Shown here in pieces: positions 42,253-51,049 of a stretch of DNA of 64,000 bases (positions are counted from its first letter, which is position 1; each line of letters begins with the position of its first letter). This DNA comes from Holophagaceae bacterium (GTDB lineage Bacteria; Acidobacteriota; Holophagae; Holophagales; Holophagaceae): contig JADKKO010000002.1 in NCBI GenBank assembly GCA_016720465.1, forward strand, positions 40,001-104,000, read 5' to 3'. A program made the translations under genes and the position numbers. Below the pieces are notes generated by a model that saw only the letters and a list, made by a program, of their open reading frames with translations, was not told the DNA's origin and made no database searches.

Positions 42253-43383
42253 ATGACCGCCCTTCTGATCCTTCTGATGTTCGTCGCCTTCGCAGGCATC
42301 GATTTCCTGGTGCGCGAGAGCGCGCGGCGGCACCGCGCCAAGCGGGAACGGCAGGCCCGCGAGGCGGTGCTCAACCTGGCGCTGCGGCTGGATTTCACCC
42401 ACGAGGCCAAGTCCCTCAAGCGGGTCGAGGTGGCCCATCCCAAGGCGAGGATCCTCGCCGTGGACGATGAACCGGTGGTCCTGGATTCCTTCCGGCGCAT
42501 CCTGGTGCTGGAGGGCTACAACGTCGATACCGTGGAATCGGGGCCCGAAGCGCTGGGGCTGGTGCAGCGGAACGACTACGATTTCGTCTTCACGGACATG
42601 AAGATGCCTGAGATGAGTGGAGTCGAGGTGGTGAAGGCGGTGAAACACCTGCGCCCCGATGTGGACGTGGTGGTCATCACCGGATACGGGACCATCGAGA
42701 CCGCGGTGGAGACGCTGCAATTCGGCGCTTCCGAGTACGTGCAGAAGCCCTTCACCGCCGATGAGCTGGCGGAGTTCGCGCGCAAGCTGCTGTTCAAGCG
42801 CGAGGCGAGGCTCGAAGGCCAGCGGCAGCCGACAGTGCGGGTCGTCAGCCCATCCATGGCCGAATCCATCCCCGCCAATGAATTCTGCGTACCGGGAGGC
42901 GCCTTCATCGCGCCGGGCCACACCTGGGCGCGCATCGAACCCAGCGGCCAGGTCCGCATCGGCATCGACGATTTCGCCCGCAAGGCCCTGGGGCCCATCA
43001 ACGAAGTGGTCGCCCCCAGCCATGGCCAGACCGTCCGGCGGGGCGAGACGCTCTTCACCCTGAAGCACGGCGCCGAGGTGGCCCATTTCGCCTCGCCCCT
43101 CAGCGGCCGCGTGACCCTGGAGAACAACGGCCTGCAATCCGATGCGGCCCCGGTGATGGCGAGCCCCTACGACCGGGGATGGATCTGCATGCTCCAGCCC
43201 AGCGACCTGATCCAGGAATTGCCCGGCCTCCGGATCGGAAAGCCTGTGGTGGACTGGTACCAGGATGAGATCAGGCGGCTGCGGGAGAGCCGTGCCACCC
43301 AGACCTCCCAGGCGCCTGAGGCCGGCCACCTCGACATGGCCGCCTTCGAGCAGCAGTTCCTGGAACCCGCCGCCAAAGCCTGA
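42253..43383 (+). CDS. Membrane-anchored response regulator fused to a GcvH-like domain
   Basis: 376 residues. An N-terminal membrane helix (2-19) is followed by a basic stretch, then a receiver domain (~65-182) with DD at 71-72, phospho-acceptor Asp115 (FTDMKMP) and KPF (165-167). Residues ~222-295 resemble glycine-cleavage H protein (HTWARIEPSGQVRIGI, DFARKALGPINEV, SPLSGRV). At the position of the lipoyl Lys the alignment gives Ala, so lipoylation is doubtful. No DNA-binding output exists, so the effect is probably protein-protein at the membrane. Last gene of the plus-strand electron-transfer run. Confidence 0.92.
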   Translation: MTALLILLMFVAFAGIDFLVRESARRHRAKRERQAREAVLNLALRLDFTHEAKSLKRVEVAHPKARILAVDDEPVVLDSFRRILVLEGYNVDTVESGPEALGLVQRNDYDFVFTDMKMPEMSGVEVVKAVKHLRPDVDVVVITGYGTIETAVETLQFGASEYVQKPFTADELAEFARKLLFKREARLEGQRQPTVRVVSPSMAESIPANEFCVPGGAFIAPGHTWARIEPSGQVRIGIDDFARKALGPINEVVAPSHGQTVRRGETLFTLKHGAEVAHFASPLSGRVTLENNGLQSDAAPVMASPYDRGWICMLQPSDLIQELPGLRIGKPVVDWYQDEIRRLRESRATQTSQAPEAGHLDMAAFEQQFLEPAAKA

Positions 43384-43395
43384 TCCTGGTTGGTA

Positions 43396-44790
43396 TCACT
43401 GCCTCAACATCCCCGCGATGAGGAAGGCCATTTCCAGGCTTTGCGCCCCGTTGAGCCTGGGATCGCAGCCGGTCTCGTAGGCGCGCGGAAGGTCGGATTC
43501 CGAGACCCCCACGTTGCCCCCCATGCATTCGGTGACGGATTCGCCGGTGAGTTCGAAGTGGACTCCGCCCAATTGGCTGCCCTCCGCTGTGTGGATCTCG
43601 AAGGCCTGCCGCAATTCCGAAAGCACCGCTTCGAAATGCCGGGTCTTGAGGCCTCCGGCTGTTTTCACCGTGTTGCCGTGCATGGGGTCGCAGCTCCACA
43701 GGACGGTGTGCCCGGCGCGTTTCACCGCATGGATGAGGGGCGGCAGCAGCTCGCGGATCGAGCCCGCGCCGAAGCGGGTGATGAGGGTGACGCGCCCCGG
43801 TGTGTGGGTGGGGTCGATGAGCTGCAGCAGTTCCTTTAGCGCCGCCGGGGCGGAGGTGGGCCCCAGTTTCACGCCGATGGGGTTCTTGATGCCGCGGAGG
43901 TATTCCAGGTGCGCGCCATCGAGGCTGCGGGTGCGTTCCCCCACCCAGAGCATGTGGGCGCCAAGGTTGTAATAGCCTCCGCTCCGGGCCAGGGAGGAGA
44001 GGCCCTGGCGCGGGCTGCTTCCATTCGGCCCATCGCCTTCGTCGTTGGGGATCCAGCGGGTGAGCGCTTCTTCAAACGGCAGAAGCAGGGCTTCATGGCT
44101 GGTGAAGAAATCGATGCGTTCCAGTGCGCCCCGCTCCACGCCGCCCAGGGCCTCCAGGAACTCCAGCGACTCGCGCACTTCCTCCAGCACGCCCTGGTAG
44201 GCATCCGTGCTCGCCTGGTGCAGTTCCCAGCGCTCGGGATGATGAAGGTCCGCGAAGCCCCCTTCGATCAGCGCCCGGATGTGGTTCAGCGTGGCCGATG
44301 CGTGGAAGTAGGCTTGGATCATGCGTTCAGGGTCGGCCTTGCGGCCCTTCGGGCTGGGCTCCAGGGAATTCACCAGGTCGCCGCGGTAGACCGGCACCTC
44401 CACCTCCCGGCCGCCCACCCGCAAGCGTTCGGTGGCGCCGCTGCGCGGTTTCGCATACTGCCCGGCGATGCGGCCCACCCGCACCACGGGCCGCCGCCCG
44501 CTGTGGGTCAGCACCACGGACATCTGGAGCAGGACCCGGAGCTTGTCCGCGATGGCCTCGGCGTTGCAGTCCTTGAATTGTTCCGCGCAATCGCCGCCCT
44601 GCAGCAGGAAGCGCTTTCCCGCGGCGGCCTCGCAGAGCAGGGTGCGGAGCCGGTTGACTTCCTCGGGTACGACCAGCGGCGGCAGGCGGCGCAATTGCCC
44701 CAGCACCCGTTCCAGTTCCGAGGGGTTCGGATATTCGGGCTGCTGCGCGGCGGGCCGGGCTTGCCAGGAGTGGGGGTTCCAGATTGCCAT
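43396..44790 (-). CDS. aroG: Class II 3-deoxy-D-arabino-heptulosonate 7-phosphate synthase
   Basis: 464 residues, the plant/mycobacterial type II DAHP synthase. First step of aromatic amino acid synthesis, joining PEP and erythrose 4-phosphate. Family blocks: WNPHSW and QQPEYP at the start, LLQGGDCAEQF, VGRIAGQYAKPRS, and near the end GGVHFELTGESVTECMGG with the C-terminal NGAQSLEMAFLIAGML. Cytoplasmic. It is convergent with the response-regulator gene upstream on the plus strand, with just 12 bp between stops. It follows an OmpR-type regulator on the same strand. Confidence 0.96.
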   Translation of the reverse strand: MAIWNPHSWQARPAAQQPEYPNPSELERVLGQLRRLPPLVVPEEVNRLRTLLCEAAAGKRFLLQGGDCAEQFKDCNAEAIADKLRVLLQMSVVLTHSGRRPVVRVGRIAGQYAKPRSGATERLRVGGREVEVPVYRGDLVNSLEPSPKGRKADPERMIQAYFHASATLNHIRALIEGGFADLHHPERWELHQASTDAYQGVLEEVRESLEFLEALGGVERGALERIDFFTSHEALLLPFEEALTRWIPNDEGDGPNGSSPRQGLSSLARSGGYYNLGAHMLWVGERTRSLDGAHLEYLRGIKNPIGVKLGPTSAPAALKELLQLIDPTHTPGRVTLITRFGAGSIRELLPPLIHAVKRAGHTVLWSCDPMHGNTVKTAGGLKTRHFEAVLSELRQAFEIHTAEGSQLGGVHFELTGESVTECMGGNVGVSESDLPRAYETGCDPRLNGAQSLEMAFLIAGMLRQ

Positions 44791-44819
44791 GGTGGTGATT
44801 AGGCTAGCAGAGCAGCAGC

Positions 44820-45512
44820 CTAGGACTCCGGTTCCACGGGGGCGGTCCAGCGGTAGCCTTCCCCGCCCACGGTCGCGATCCAGGGCCGGCCCTCGTCCTC
44901 GCCGAGTTTCTTGCGCAGGTTGGCGATATGGACATCCACGGTCCGGGGCGTGGGCCTGGCATCCGCATCCCAGGCGAGGTGCAGCAGTTCGTGGCGGCTA
45001 TGGGTGCGGCCGGGATGGGTGATGAGGATCTCCACCAGGCGGAATTCACGCGGCGTCAGGTCCAGGGTCTTCTCGTCCCGGACGACTTCGAGGGCCGGCA
45101 GGTCGAAGCGGAACGGCCCGCTCTTGAGGACTTGGGGGCGGTCCAGGGGCCTCGTGCGGCGCAGGATGGCCTTGATGCGGGCCAGCAGTTCCAGGACGGA
45201 GAATGGCTTCACCAGATAGTCGTCCGCGCCCAGGGAGAGGCCCTGGATCCGGTCCGCCTCGGCGCCCCGGGCGGTGAGCATGAGGACCGGCACCGGATCC
45301 TGGTGCTCCCGGAGCTGCTTCAGCACCTGGTAGCCATCCATCGTGGGCAACATGAGGTCCAGCACGATGAGGTCCGCGCGCTTGGCGCTGTGGGCAGAGA
45401 TCGCTGCGCCGCCATCATCGACGGCGGTCACGCTATAGCCCTCGAAAGTCAGGTTGTTGGTGAGCAGTTGGCGGAGACTTGGCTCGTCTTCTACCACGAG
45501 AACGTGAGTCAT
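44820..45512 (-). CDS. OmpR/PhoB-family response regulator
   Basis: 230 residues. Receiver domain 1-~120: acidic pair at EDE (8-10), phospho-acceptor Asp in VLDLMLP, Thr in LTARG, Lys in VKPFS. Winged-helix DNA-binding domain ~130-228 with LTPREFRLVEILITHPG and TVDVHIANLRKKLG. Cognate kinase is probably the gene at 45794-47368, separated by an unusual 281-bp spacer holding a poly-G tract. Binding targets unknown. Confidence 0.95.
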   Translation of the reverse strand: MTHVLVVEDEPSLRQLLTNNLTFEGYSVTAVDDGGAAISAHSAKRADLIVLDLMLPTMDGYQVLKQLREHQDPVPVLMLTARGAEADRIQGLSLGADDYLVKPFSVLELLARIKAILRRTRPLDRPQVLKSGPFRFDLPALEVVRDEKTLDLTPREFRLVEILITHPGRTHSRHELLHLAWDADARPTPRTVDVHIANLRKKLGEDEGRPWIATVGGEGYRWTAPVEPES

Positions 45513-45618
45513 CTGGGAAGCCTGATCAATGGATCAATGAACTTTGGATTGGATGGTTCAACGATACAGTCTCATGGACCGGGAATCCATGAGGAGGCTT
45601 CCAACCGAGCGGCGCGGC

Positions 45619-45740
<122 letters not shown>

Positions 45741-45793
45741 GATCGGGGGGTAGTCCCCGAAGCGTAGGTCTCAGCGGCCAGAGGTCCTGGCGT

Positions 45794-47368
45794 TCAAGCG
45801 ATGGGGATTTCCAGAGTGGCCTGGAAGCCCATGCCGGGGGCCGAGGCGAAGCTGAGACCCCAGCCTTCCTTCTCCGCGACTTGGCAAAGCAGGCTCAAGC
45901 CGAGCCCTTGGCCCTCCCGCTGGAATCCTTCCTTGCCTTGCTGCCGCAGCCGTAAAAACGGCTTGCCGATGGCTTTCAGCTGGTGGGATTCCAAGCCCTC
46001 GCCCTGGTCGGTGACACGCAATTGCAGGCGGTTCCGAAGGGGCGCGCTTTCGAGCAGGACCGTGCCCCTTCCATGGAAGAGCGCATTTTCGAGAAGGGTG
46101 AAGAGCGCGGAGCGGAGGGAGGGAAGGGGGGCGCGCCCCCTGGTTTCGTCCAGGCTCAGTTCCAGCCTCCGGCCCTCCGCCTCGAAGGCCGGCTGCAGGT
46201 CTTCCACCACATCCCGCAGCCAGTCCGGGTCCACTTCCACGACCGGCAGCATGTCGTTGCTGCCGCGGATCACGCGCAGCCCGTTCTCGATCATCTGCGT
46301 CAGGTTGTCCACCTCGCTGCCGAGCTTGAGCAGCTCCTCATCCGCCTGGTCCTGCGTCAAGCGGCCCAGGCGCAGGGTGTCGCAGCGGAATTTGAGGATC
46401 GCCAGGGGCGTCTTCAGGCTGTGGGTCATGCTCGCCATCCGGTCCGCATCCAGCAGGGCCCGTTTCTGGGAGCGGTGCCTCAGCCAGAATCCGAGGGCCA
46501 CGAACAGGGCGATGGCAAAGCCCACGGCCCAGGCTGACCGGCGCATCCTCGCATACTGCGCCTTGAATTTGGCCGATTCGGCGGCGAAAGGAACGCCCAC
46601 AAGATCCCAGCCCTCGCCCAGGTAGTCGCTGCCGGTGAGGATGGTGACCAGGGTTTCGTTGATCCGCGCCGGATCCACTTGCAGGCTGGGGTCGCTGCCC
46701 CAGGGCTGTTTGGGCAGGTTCCGGCGATCGGCGTCGGACGCGCGGCGGATCCCGACGCGCAAGGGCGCCTCGCTGCCGAAGACCTCCCTCAGGGCCTCCG
46801 TCACCTGCGGAGTGCCCGGGCGCCATCGCTTGATGACCATGTACTGGTCTCCGCGCACCACGCTGCTGGGAACGCGGGTGTGGTCGGGATCCTGGGAACT
46901 GGAGGGGGTCCATTGGGCGCGCGGATAGGTTTCGGCTTGGGCGATCCAGGCGCGGTACATCTGGGCGGTGGCGTTGTCCGGGGCCTTCACCAGGCGCCCC
47001 CCTTCGCGGATCCAGAGGGTGCGATTTCCCCAGCGGTCCAACACCGCCTCCACCAGCGGCTGCTTCTGGAGATAATCCAGCACCACAGGCTCATCTCCCC
47101 GCTCGAATTCCTGGAGCACGGGCACATCCATCCAGTGCTGCTCCACCCGGGCCATTTCGGGCAGATGCTGGTCCGCGTAGGCCTGGATGACTTCGAGCAT
47201 CCGGTTGATGGCGAATTGCCTCGGCGCCCAGAAGAGGCCGTAGGCCAGGGCCGCGCCGGACAGGACGAGGAAGGCGACGCCGCCCCAATTCAGGATCCGC
47301 TGCGAGATGCTGGGCCCCTGCCTTCGGCTGCGGTACGGTTTGAACCGGGCGATCCGGCGGGTCCGCAT
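45794..47368 (-). CDS. Sensor histidine kinase
   Basis: 524 residues. Basic N-terminus, membrane helix ~30-50, periplasmic domain of ~220 residues with no known sensor motif, second helix ~285-305, then HisKA (MASMTHSLKTPLAILKFRC) and HATPase_c with NALFHG, DQGEGL and GQGLGLSLL. The kinase core is in the PhoR/EnvZ style. It begins 6 nt after nadA and should pair with the OmpR-type regulator downstream. Signal unknown. Confidence 0.93.
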   Translation of the reverse strand: MRTRRIARFKPYRSRRQGPSISQRILNWGGVAFLVLSGAALAYGLFWAPRQFAINRMLEVIQAYADQHLPEMARVEQHWMDVPVLQEFERGDEPVVLDYLQKQPLVEAVLDRWGNRTLWIREGGRLVKAPDNATAQMYRAWIAQAETYPRAQWTPSSSQDPDHTRVPSSVVRGDQYMVIKRWRPGTPQVTEALREVFGSEAPLRVGIRRASDADRRNLPKQPWGSDPSLQVDPARINETLVTILTGSDYLGEGWDLVGVPFAAESAKFKAQYARMRRSAWAVGFAIALFVALGFWLRHRSQKRALLDADRMASMTHSLKTPLAILKFRCDTLRLGRLTQDQADEELLKLGSEVDNLTQMIENGLRVIRGSNDMLPVVEVDPDWLRDVVEDLQPAFEAEGRRLELSLDETRGRAPLPSLRSALFTLLENALFHGRGTVLLESAPLRNRLQLRVTDQGEGLESHQLKAIGKPFLRLRQQGKEGFQREGQGLGLSLLCQVAEKEGWGLSFASAPGMGFQATLEIPIA

Positions 47369-47374
47369 CTGGTC

Positions 47375-48370
47375 TCAGCCCAAGGCCAACATGCGTTCCA
47401 CGGGCATCAAGGCCCGCAGGCGGACGTCCTCGTCGAGCAGGATTTCGGGTTTCAGGTCCCGCAGGGCCAGATAGAGTTTTTCAAGGCTGTTGAGCTTCAT
47501 GTAGGGGCACAGGGAGCAGTTGCAGCCGCTGTCCGCCGGGGCGGGAATCAACTCCGCGCCGGGCCGCCGCTGCCGCATCTGGTGGAGGATGCCGGCCTCG
47601 GTGGCCACGATGAAGGCCGGGGCGGAATCCTTCGCGACAAAGTTGAGCAGCGCCGCCGTGCTGCCCACGAAATCCGCCATTTGGGAGACCGTGGCGTCGC
47701 ATTCCGGGTGGGCGATGAGCTTGGCCTCGGGGTGTTTCGCTTTCAGGGCCGCGATGCGTTTGGCGGTGAACTGCTCATGGACGATGCAGAATCCCGGCCA
47801 CAGCACCATGTCCCGCCCTGTCTGCTTCATGACCCATTTGCCGAGGTGGCGGTCCGGCGCGAACACGAGCCGCTTTTCCTGGGGGATGCTTTCCACCACG
47901 CGCACCGCATTGGAACTGGTGCAGATGACCGTGCTCAGGGCTTTCACGCCCGCGCTGCAATTGATGTAACTCACCACTTCGTGATCCGGGTACTGCTTCA
48001 GCCACTCAGCGAACTGGTCCGCGGGGCAGCGATCCGCCAGGCTGCACCCGGCATCCATGTCAGGAATGACCACTTTCTTGCCGGGACTCAGGATCTTGGC
48101 GGTCTCCGCCATGAAATGCACGCCGCAAAAGGCGATGACTTCCGCATCGGTCCGGGCGGCCTGCTGGCTCAATTGCAGGCTGTCCCCGACGAAATCCGCC
48201 AGGTCCTGGATCTCCGGTTCCTGGTAGTAGTGGGCCAGGATCACGGCCTTGCGGGCAACCCGCAGGCGTTGGATCTCCGCTGCCAGATCAAGGCCGGGAT
48301 CGATGCTCTCCAGGTCCGGGACATGGGAGGCATTCGTGGGGATGGAGGCGTAGGGCGCGCTGGTGTCCAT
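47375..48370 (-). CDS. nadA: Quinolinate synthase A
   Basis: 331 residues. Condenses iminoaspartate with dihydroxyacetone phosphate to quinolinate in NAD synthesis, using one [4Fe-4S] cluster. Seen: AVILAHYYQEPEIQD and LADFVGDSLQLS at the start, FCGVHFMAETAKIL, INCSAGVKALSTVICTSSNA, and near the C-terminus the GCNCSLCPYMKLN cysteine motif. nadB and nadC are not adjacent. The start lies 10 nt after the small minus-strand hypothetical gene. Confidence 0.95.
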   Translation of the reverse strand: MDTSAPYASIPTNASHVPDLESIDPGLDLAAEIQRLRVARKAVILAHYYQEPEIQDLADFVGDSLQLSQQAARTDAEVIAFCGVHFMAETAKILSPGKKVVIPDMDAGCSLADRCPADQFAEWLKQYPDHEVVSYINCSAGVKALSTVICTSSNAVRVVESIPQEKRLVFAPDRHLGKWVMKQTGRDMVLWPGFCIVHEQFTAKRIAALKAKHPEAKLIAHPECDATVSQMADFVGSTAALLNFVAKDSAPAFIVATEAGILHQMRQRRPGAELIPAPADSGCNCSLCPYMKLNSLEKLYLALRDLKPEILLDEDVRLRALMPVERMLALG

Positions 48371-48380
48371 GAATTAAAGT

Positions 48381-48671
48381 CTACTTCCCCTTCGAAAGAA
48401 AGGCCCGGACCCTCCGGCGAGGCTCATCATCCTGGAACGCCATGGCGAAGAGCACGCGCTCCCAAGCCAGCGCCGGTCCGCGGGGAAGCCGTTTTTGGAA
48501 GCTCCGCAATTCCATTAATAGCGCAAGGGCCCTGGGATCGGCCCTTTTCACCGGTTTGTCTGGTTTCTCAAGGCTTTCCAATCTATCCTGGACGTGGCGC
48601 TCTGCCGCACACGGGGCGTGTTCCACCGGGCTTTTTCGCTTGGCTTGGGACACGTATTTTTCAACCTTCAT
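48381..48671 (-). CDS. Small basic hypothetical protein upstream of nadA
   Basis: 96 residues from ATG at 48671, divergent from glnN and ending 10 nt before nadA. Rich in Arg/Lys with an amphipathic helical end (LLMELRSFQKRLP, AWERVLFAMAF, RRRVRAFLSKGK). No ribosome site is seen and no family is recognised. A competing plus-strand frame (48442-48744) is also open. The composition of this one looks more protein-like, hence a modest call. The frame extends far into glnN antisense, which is rejected. Confidence 0.4.
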   Translation of the reverse strand: MKVEKYVSQAKRKSPVEHAPCAAERHVQDRLESLEKPDKPVKRADPRALALLMELRSFQKRLPRGPALAWERVLFAMAFQDDEPRRRVRAFLSKGK

Positions 48672-48689
48672 TAGGGCAAGGGGAATGCA

Positions 48690-50843
48690 ATGGCCAAGGT
48701 TCAGGCTAACAGCGACTTCGATATCGTTCGTTTGGATCAGGTGAAGATCAGCCAGTACTTCGGTTGCAATACCTTTGGCGAGCGCACCATGAAGGAGCGG
48801 TTGTCCAAGGACAGCTACAAGGCCTTCAAGTCCGCGCTGAAAAAGGGCGAACGGCTCTCCTCGGAAGTCGCCCATGCGGTCGCCACGGCGATGAAGGATT
48901 GGGCCATGGAGCATGGAGCCACGCACTTCACCCATTGGTTCCTGCCCATGACCGGCGCCACCGCCGAGAAACACGATGCTTTCATCAGCTGGGACGAGCC
49001 CGGCCAGGTCGTGGAGCGCTTCAGCGGCAGCATGCTCATCCAGGGAGAGCCCGATGCGAGCTCCTTCCCCAGTGGCGGCCTGCGCGCCACTTTCGAAGCC
49101 CGCGGCTACACCGCCTGGGACCCCACCAGCCCCGCCTTCCTGATGGAGGGGCCGCTCGGCATCACCCTGTGCATTCCCACGGCCTTCATCGGCTACCACG
49201 GCGAGGCCCTGGACCAGAAAGTCCCGCTCATGCGCTCCATGGACGTGGTGAGCAAGGCCGCGGTGACGGCCTTGTCCCTGCTCGGCACCAAGGCCACCAC
49301 CGTGGTCGCCCAGTGCGGTCCGGAACAGGAATATTTCCTGGTGGATGCCGATCTGGCCAAGCAGCGTCCGGACCTGCAGTTCGCGAACCGCACCCTGCAA
49401 GGCGCCCGGCCGCCGAAGGGCCAGGAGCTTGAGGACCATTATTTCGGTTCCATCCAGGCCCGGGTATTGGGCTTCATGCAGGAATCCGAACTGGAGTGCT
49501 TCAAACTCGGCATCCCGGCCAAGACGCGGCACAACGAAGTGGCTCCCAACCAGTTCGAGATCGCGCCCATCTACGAGGCCGCGAACATCGCTTCGGACCA
49601 CAACCAGCTGCTCATGGAAATCCTGAAATCCGTGGGCGAACGCCACGGCCTGGCGGTGCTGCTGCACGAGAAGCCCTTCGCGGGCGTGAACGGCAGCGGG
49701 AAGCATGTGAACTGGAGCCTGGCAACGGACGAGGGCCACAACCTGCTGGAGCCCGGGCACACGCCTGAGGAAAATGTGCAGTTCCTTTATTTCCTGGCGG
49801 CGACCCTGAAGGGCATCCACCGCCATGGGGATCTCATGCGCGCGACCATCGCGTTCGCGGGCAACGACCACCGCCTGGGGGCCAACGAGGCGCCTCCGGC
49901 CATCATGTCGGTCTTCCTGGGCCAGCAGGTGAGCCGCGTGCTGGACGCCATCGAGGCCGGCGAGGACTTTGTCTCCCGCGGCAAGGAAAGTCTTGGGATC
50001 GCCAATTTCATGACCATCGAGAAGGACGCCACGGACCGCAACCGGACCTCCCCCTTCGCCTTCACCGGCAACAAATTCGAATTCCGGGCCGTAGGCTCCA
50101 GCCAGGCCATCGCCATGCCCCTGACGGTCATCAACGCCGTGGTGGCCGAGGCCCTGAACGAGCTGAACGAGCAGCTTGAAGCCGAGCTGAAGTCAGGCAA
50201 GGAGTTGAAAGTCGCCGTGCAGGCCGTGGTGCGCGGCGCCGTGCTGGAGACCAAGGCCATCCGGTTCGAGGGCAATGGCTACTCGGAGGAATGGAAGCGG
50301 GAAGCAGGCAAGCGCGGATTGCCCCATGCCGAGGATACGGTGGGCGCCCTCCTGGTCTGGGAGCAGGAAAAGACCCAGGCGGTCTTCACCAAATCCGGCA
50401 TCCTGACCGCGGAAGAGCTCGAAGCGCGCACCCACATCCGGCACGAGCAGTACCAGAAGGCCCTCGGCATCGAGGCCCAGGTGCTCCGTGAATTGGCCGA
50501 AACCCAACTGCTGCCCTCCATCACCGCGGATCTGGGCGCAAGGGCCGGGGCCTTGGCCAAAATGGCCTCCGTGGGCCTGGAGGTGCCCGAATCGCTGAAG
50601 GCCGCCTTGCAGGTCCAGGCCCATCTTGCGGGTGTCGCCCAGGACCGCATCGAGGAGCTCCGCAAGCAGTTGGCCATCGCGGAATCCGTGGAATCCCTCC
50701 ATGCGCGCACCGCGGTGTTCGGGCATCAGGTCCGCCACGCCCAGGATGAATTGCGGGATGTGCTGGACAGCCTGGAGGAGAGCTGTGACGCGGATCTCTG
50801 GCCGGTTCCGAAGTACCGCGAGATGCTGGCTCCGCTTTCTTGA
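48690..50843 (+). CDS. glnN: Glutamine synthetase type III
   Basis: 717 residues, the length of GSIII. Makes glutamine from glutamate, ammonia and ATP as a large dodecamer. Signature blocks: ATHFTHWFLPMTGATAEKHD, GPEQEYFLVD, KTRHNEVAPNQFEIAPIYE, GSGKHVNWSL, AGNDHRLGANEAPPAIMS and NKFEFRAVGSSQA. The extra C-terminal ~150 helical residues are specific to type III. AAGGGGA precedes the ATG. Monocistronic by context: divergent from the small gene and nadA. Confidence 0.96.
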   Translation: MAKVQANSDFDIVRLDQVKISQYFGCNTFGERTMKERLSKDSYKAFKSALKKGERLSSEVAHAVATAMKDWAMEHGATHFTHWFLPMTGATAEKHDAFISWDEPGQVVERFSGSMLIQGEPDASSFPSGGLRATFEARGYTAWDPTSPAFLMEGPLGITLCIPTAFIGYHGEALDQKVPLMRSMDVVSKAAVTALSLLGTKATTVVAQCGPEQEYFLVDADLAKQRPDLQFANRTLQGARPPKGQELEDHYFGSIQARVLGFMQESELECFKLGIPAKTRHNEVAPNQFEIAPIYEAANIASDHNQLLMEILKSVGERHGLAVLLHEKPFAGVNGSGKHVNWSLATDEGHNLLEPGHTPEENVQFLYFLAATLKGIHRHGDLMRATIAFAGNDHRLGANEAPPAIMSVFLGQQVSRVLDAIEAGEDFVSRGKESLGIANFMTIEKDATDRNRTSPFAFTGNKFEFRAVGSSQAIAMPLTVINAVVAEALNELNEQLEAELKSGKELKVAVQAVVRGAVLETKAIRFEGNGYSEEWKREAGKRGLPHAEDTVGALLVWEQEKTQAVFTKSGILTAEELEARTHIRHEQYQKALGIEAQVLRELAETQLLPSITADLGARAGALAKMASVGLEVPESLKAALQVQAHLAGVAQDRIEELRKQLAIAESVESLHARTAVFGHQVRHAQDELRDVLDSLEESCDADLWPVPKYREMLAPLS

Positions 50844-50926
50844 GGTGGCGGGGCGCCATCAAGGACCCTTCATTGGTTCCTGAGGGTCGCTTGGTGTTTC
50901 GGAGGGAAGCGGCGATCCTTGAAGGG

Positions 50927-51009
50927 CAGTGCCGCGATCCGGAGGTCCGGATCGTTTCACCGCAACGGTTTATAGATTGAATTGAACCGGAGGGAAGAAC
51001 GCGGCACTG
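50927..51009 (+). repeat. Nested inverted repeats in the leader of the FadL-like gene
   Basis: CAGTGCCGCG (50927-50936) pairs perfectly with CGCGGCACTG (51000-51009). Inside lies the palindrome GATCCGGA-GG-TCCGGATC (50935-50952). An upstream hairpin GACCCT / AGGGTC is at about 50861-50888. The structured leader ends 41 nt before the ATG at 51050. It could be a regulatory RNA leader or a terminator of glnN without T-run. No riboswitch class was recognised. Confidence 0.5.
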
Positions 51010-51049
51010 GAGGCCGGGTAGGAATCCCACTGGAACCGGAGGCACTGGT

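Noticed and set aside
50943..51040. Possible cobalamin riboswitch before the FadL-like gene
   Set aside because: A GGGAA-like stretch is present, but the conserved B12 box and core arrangement are not.
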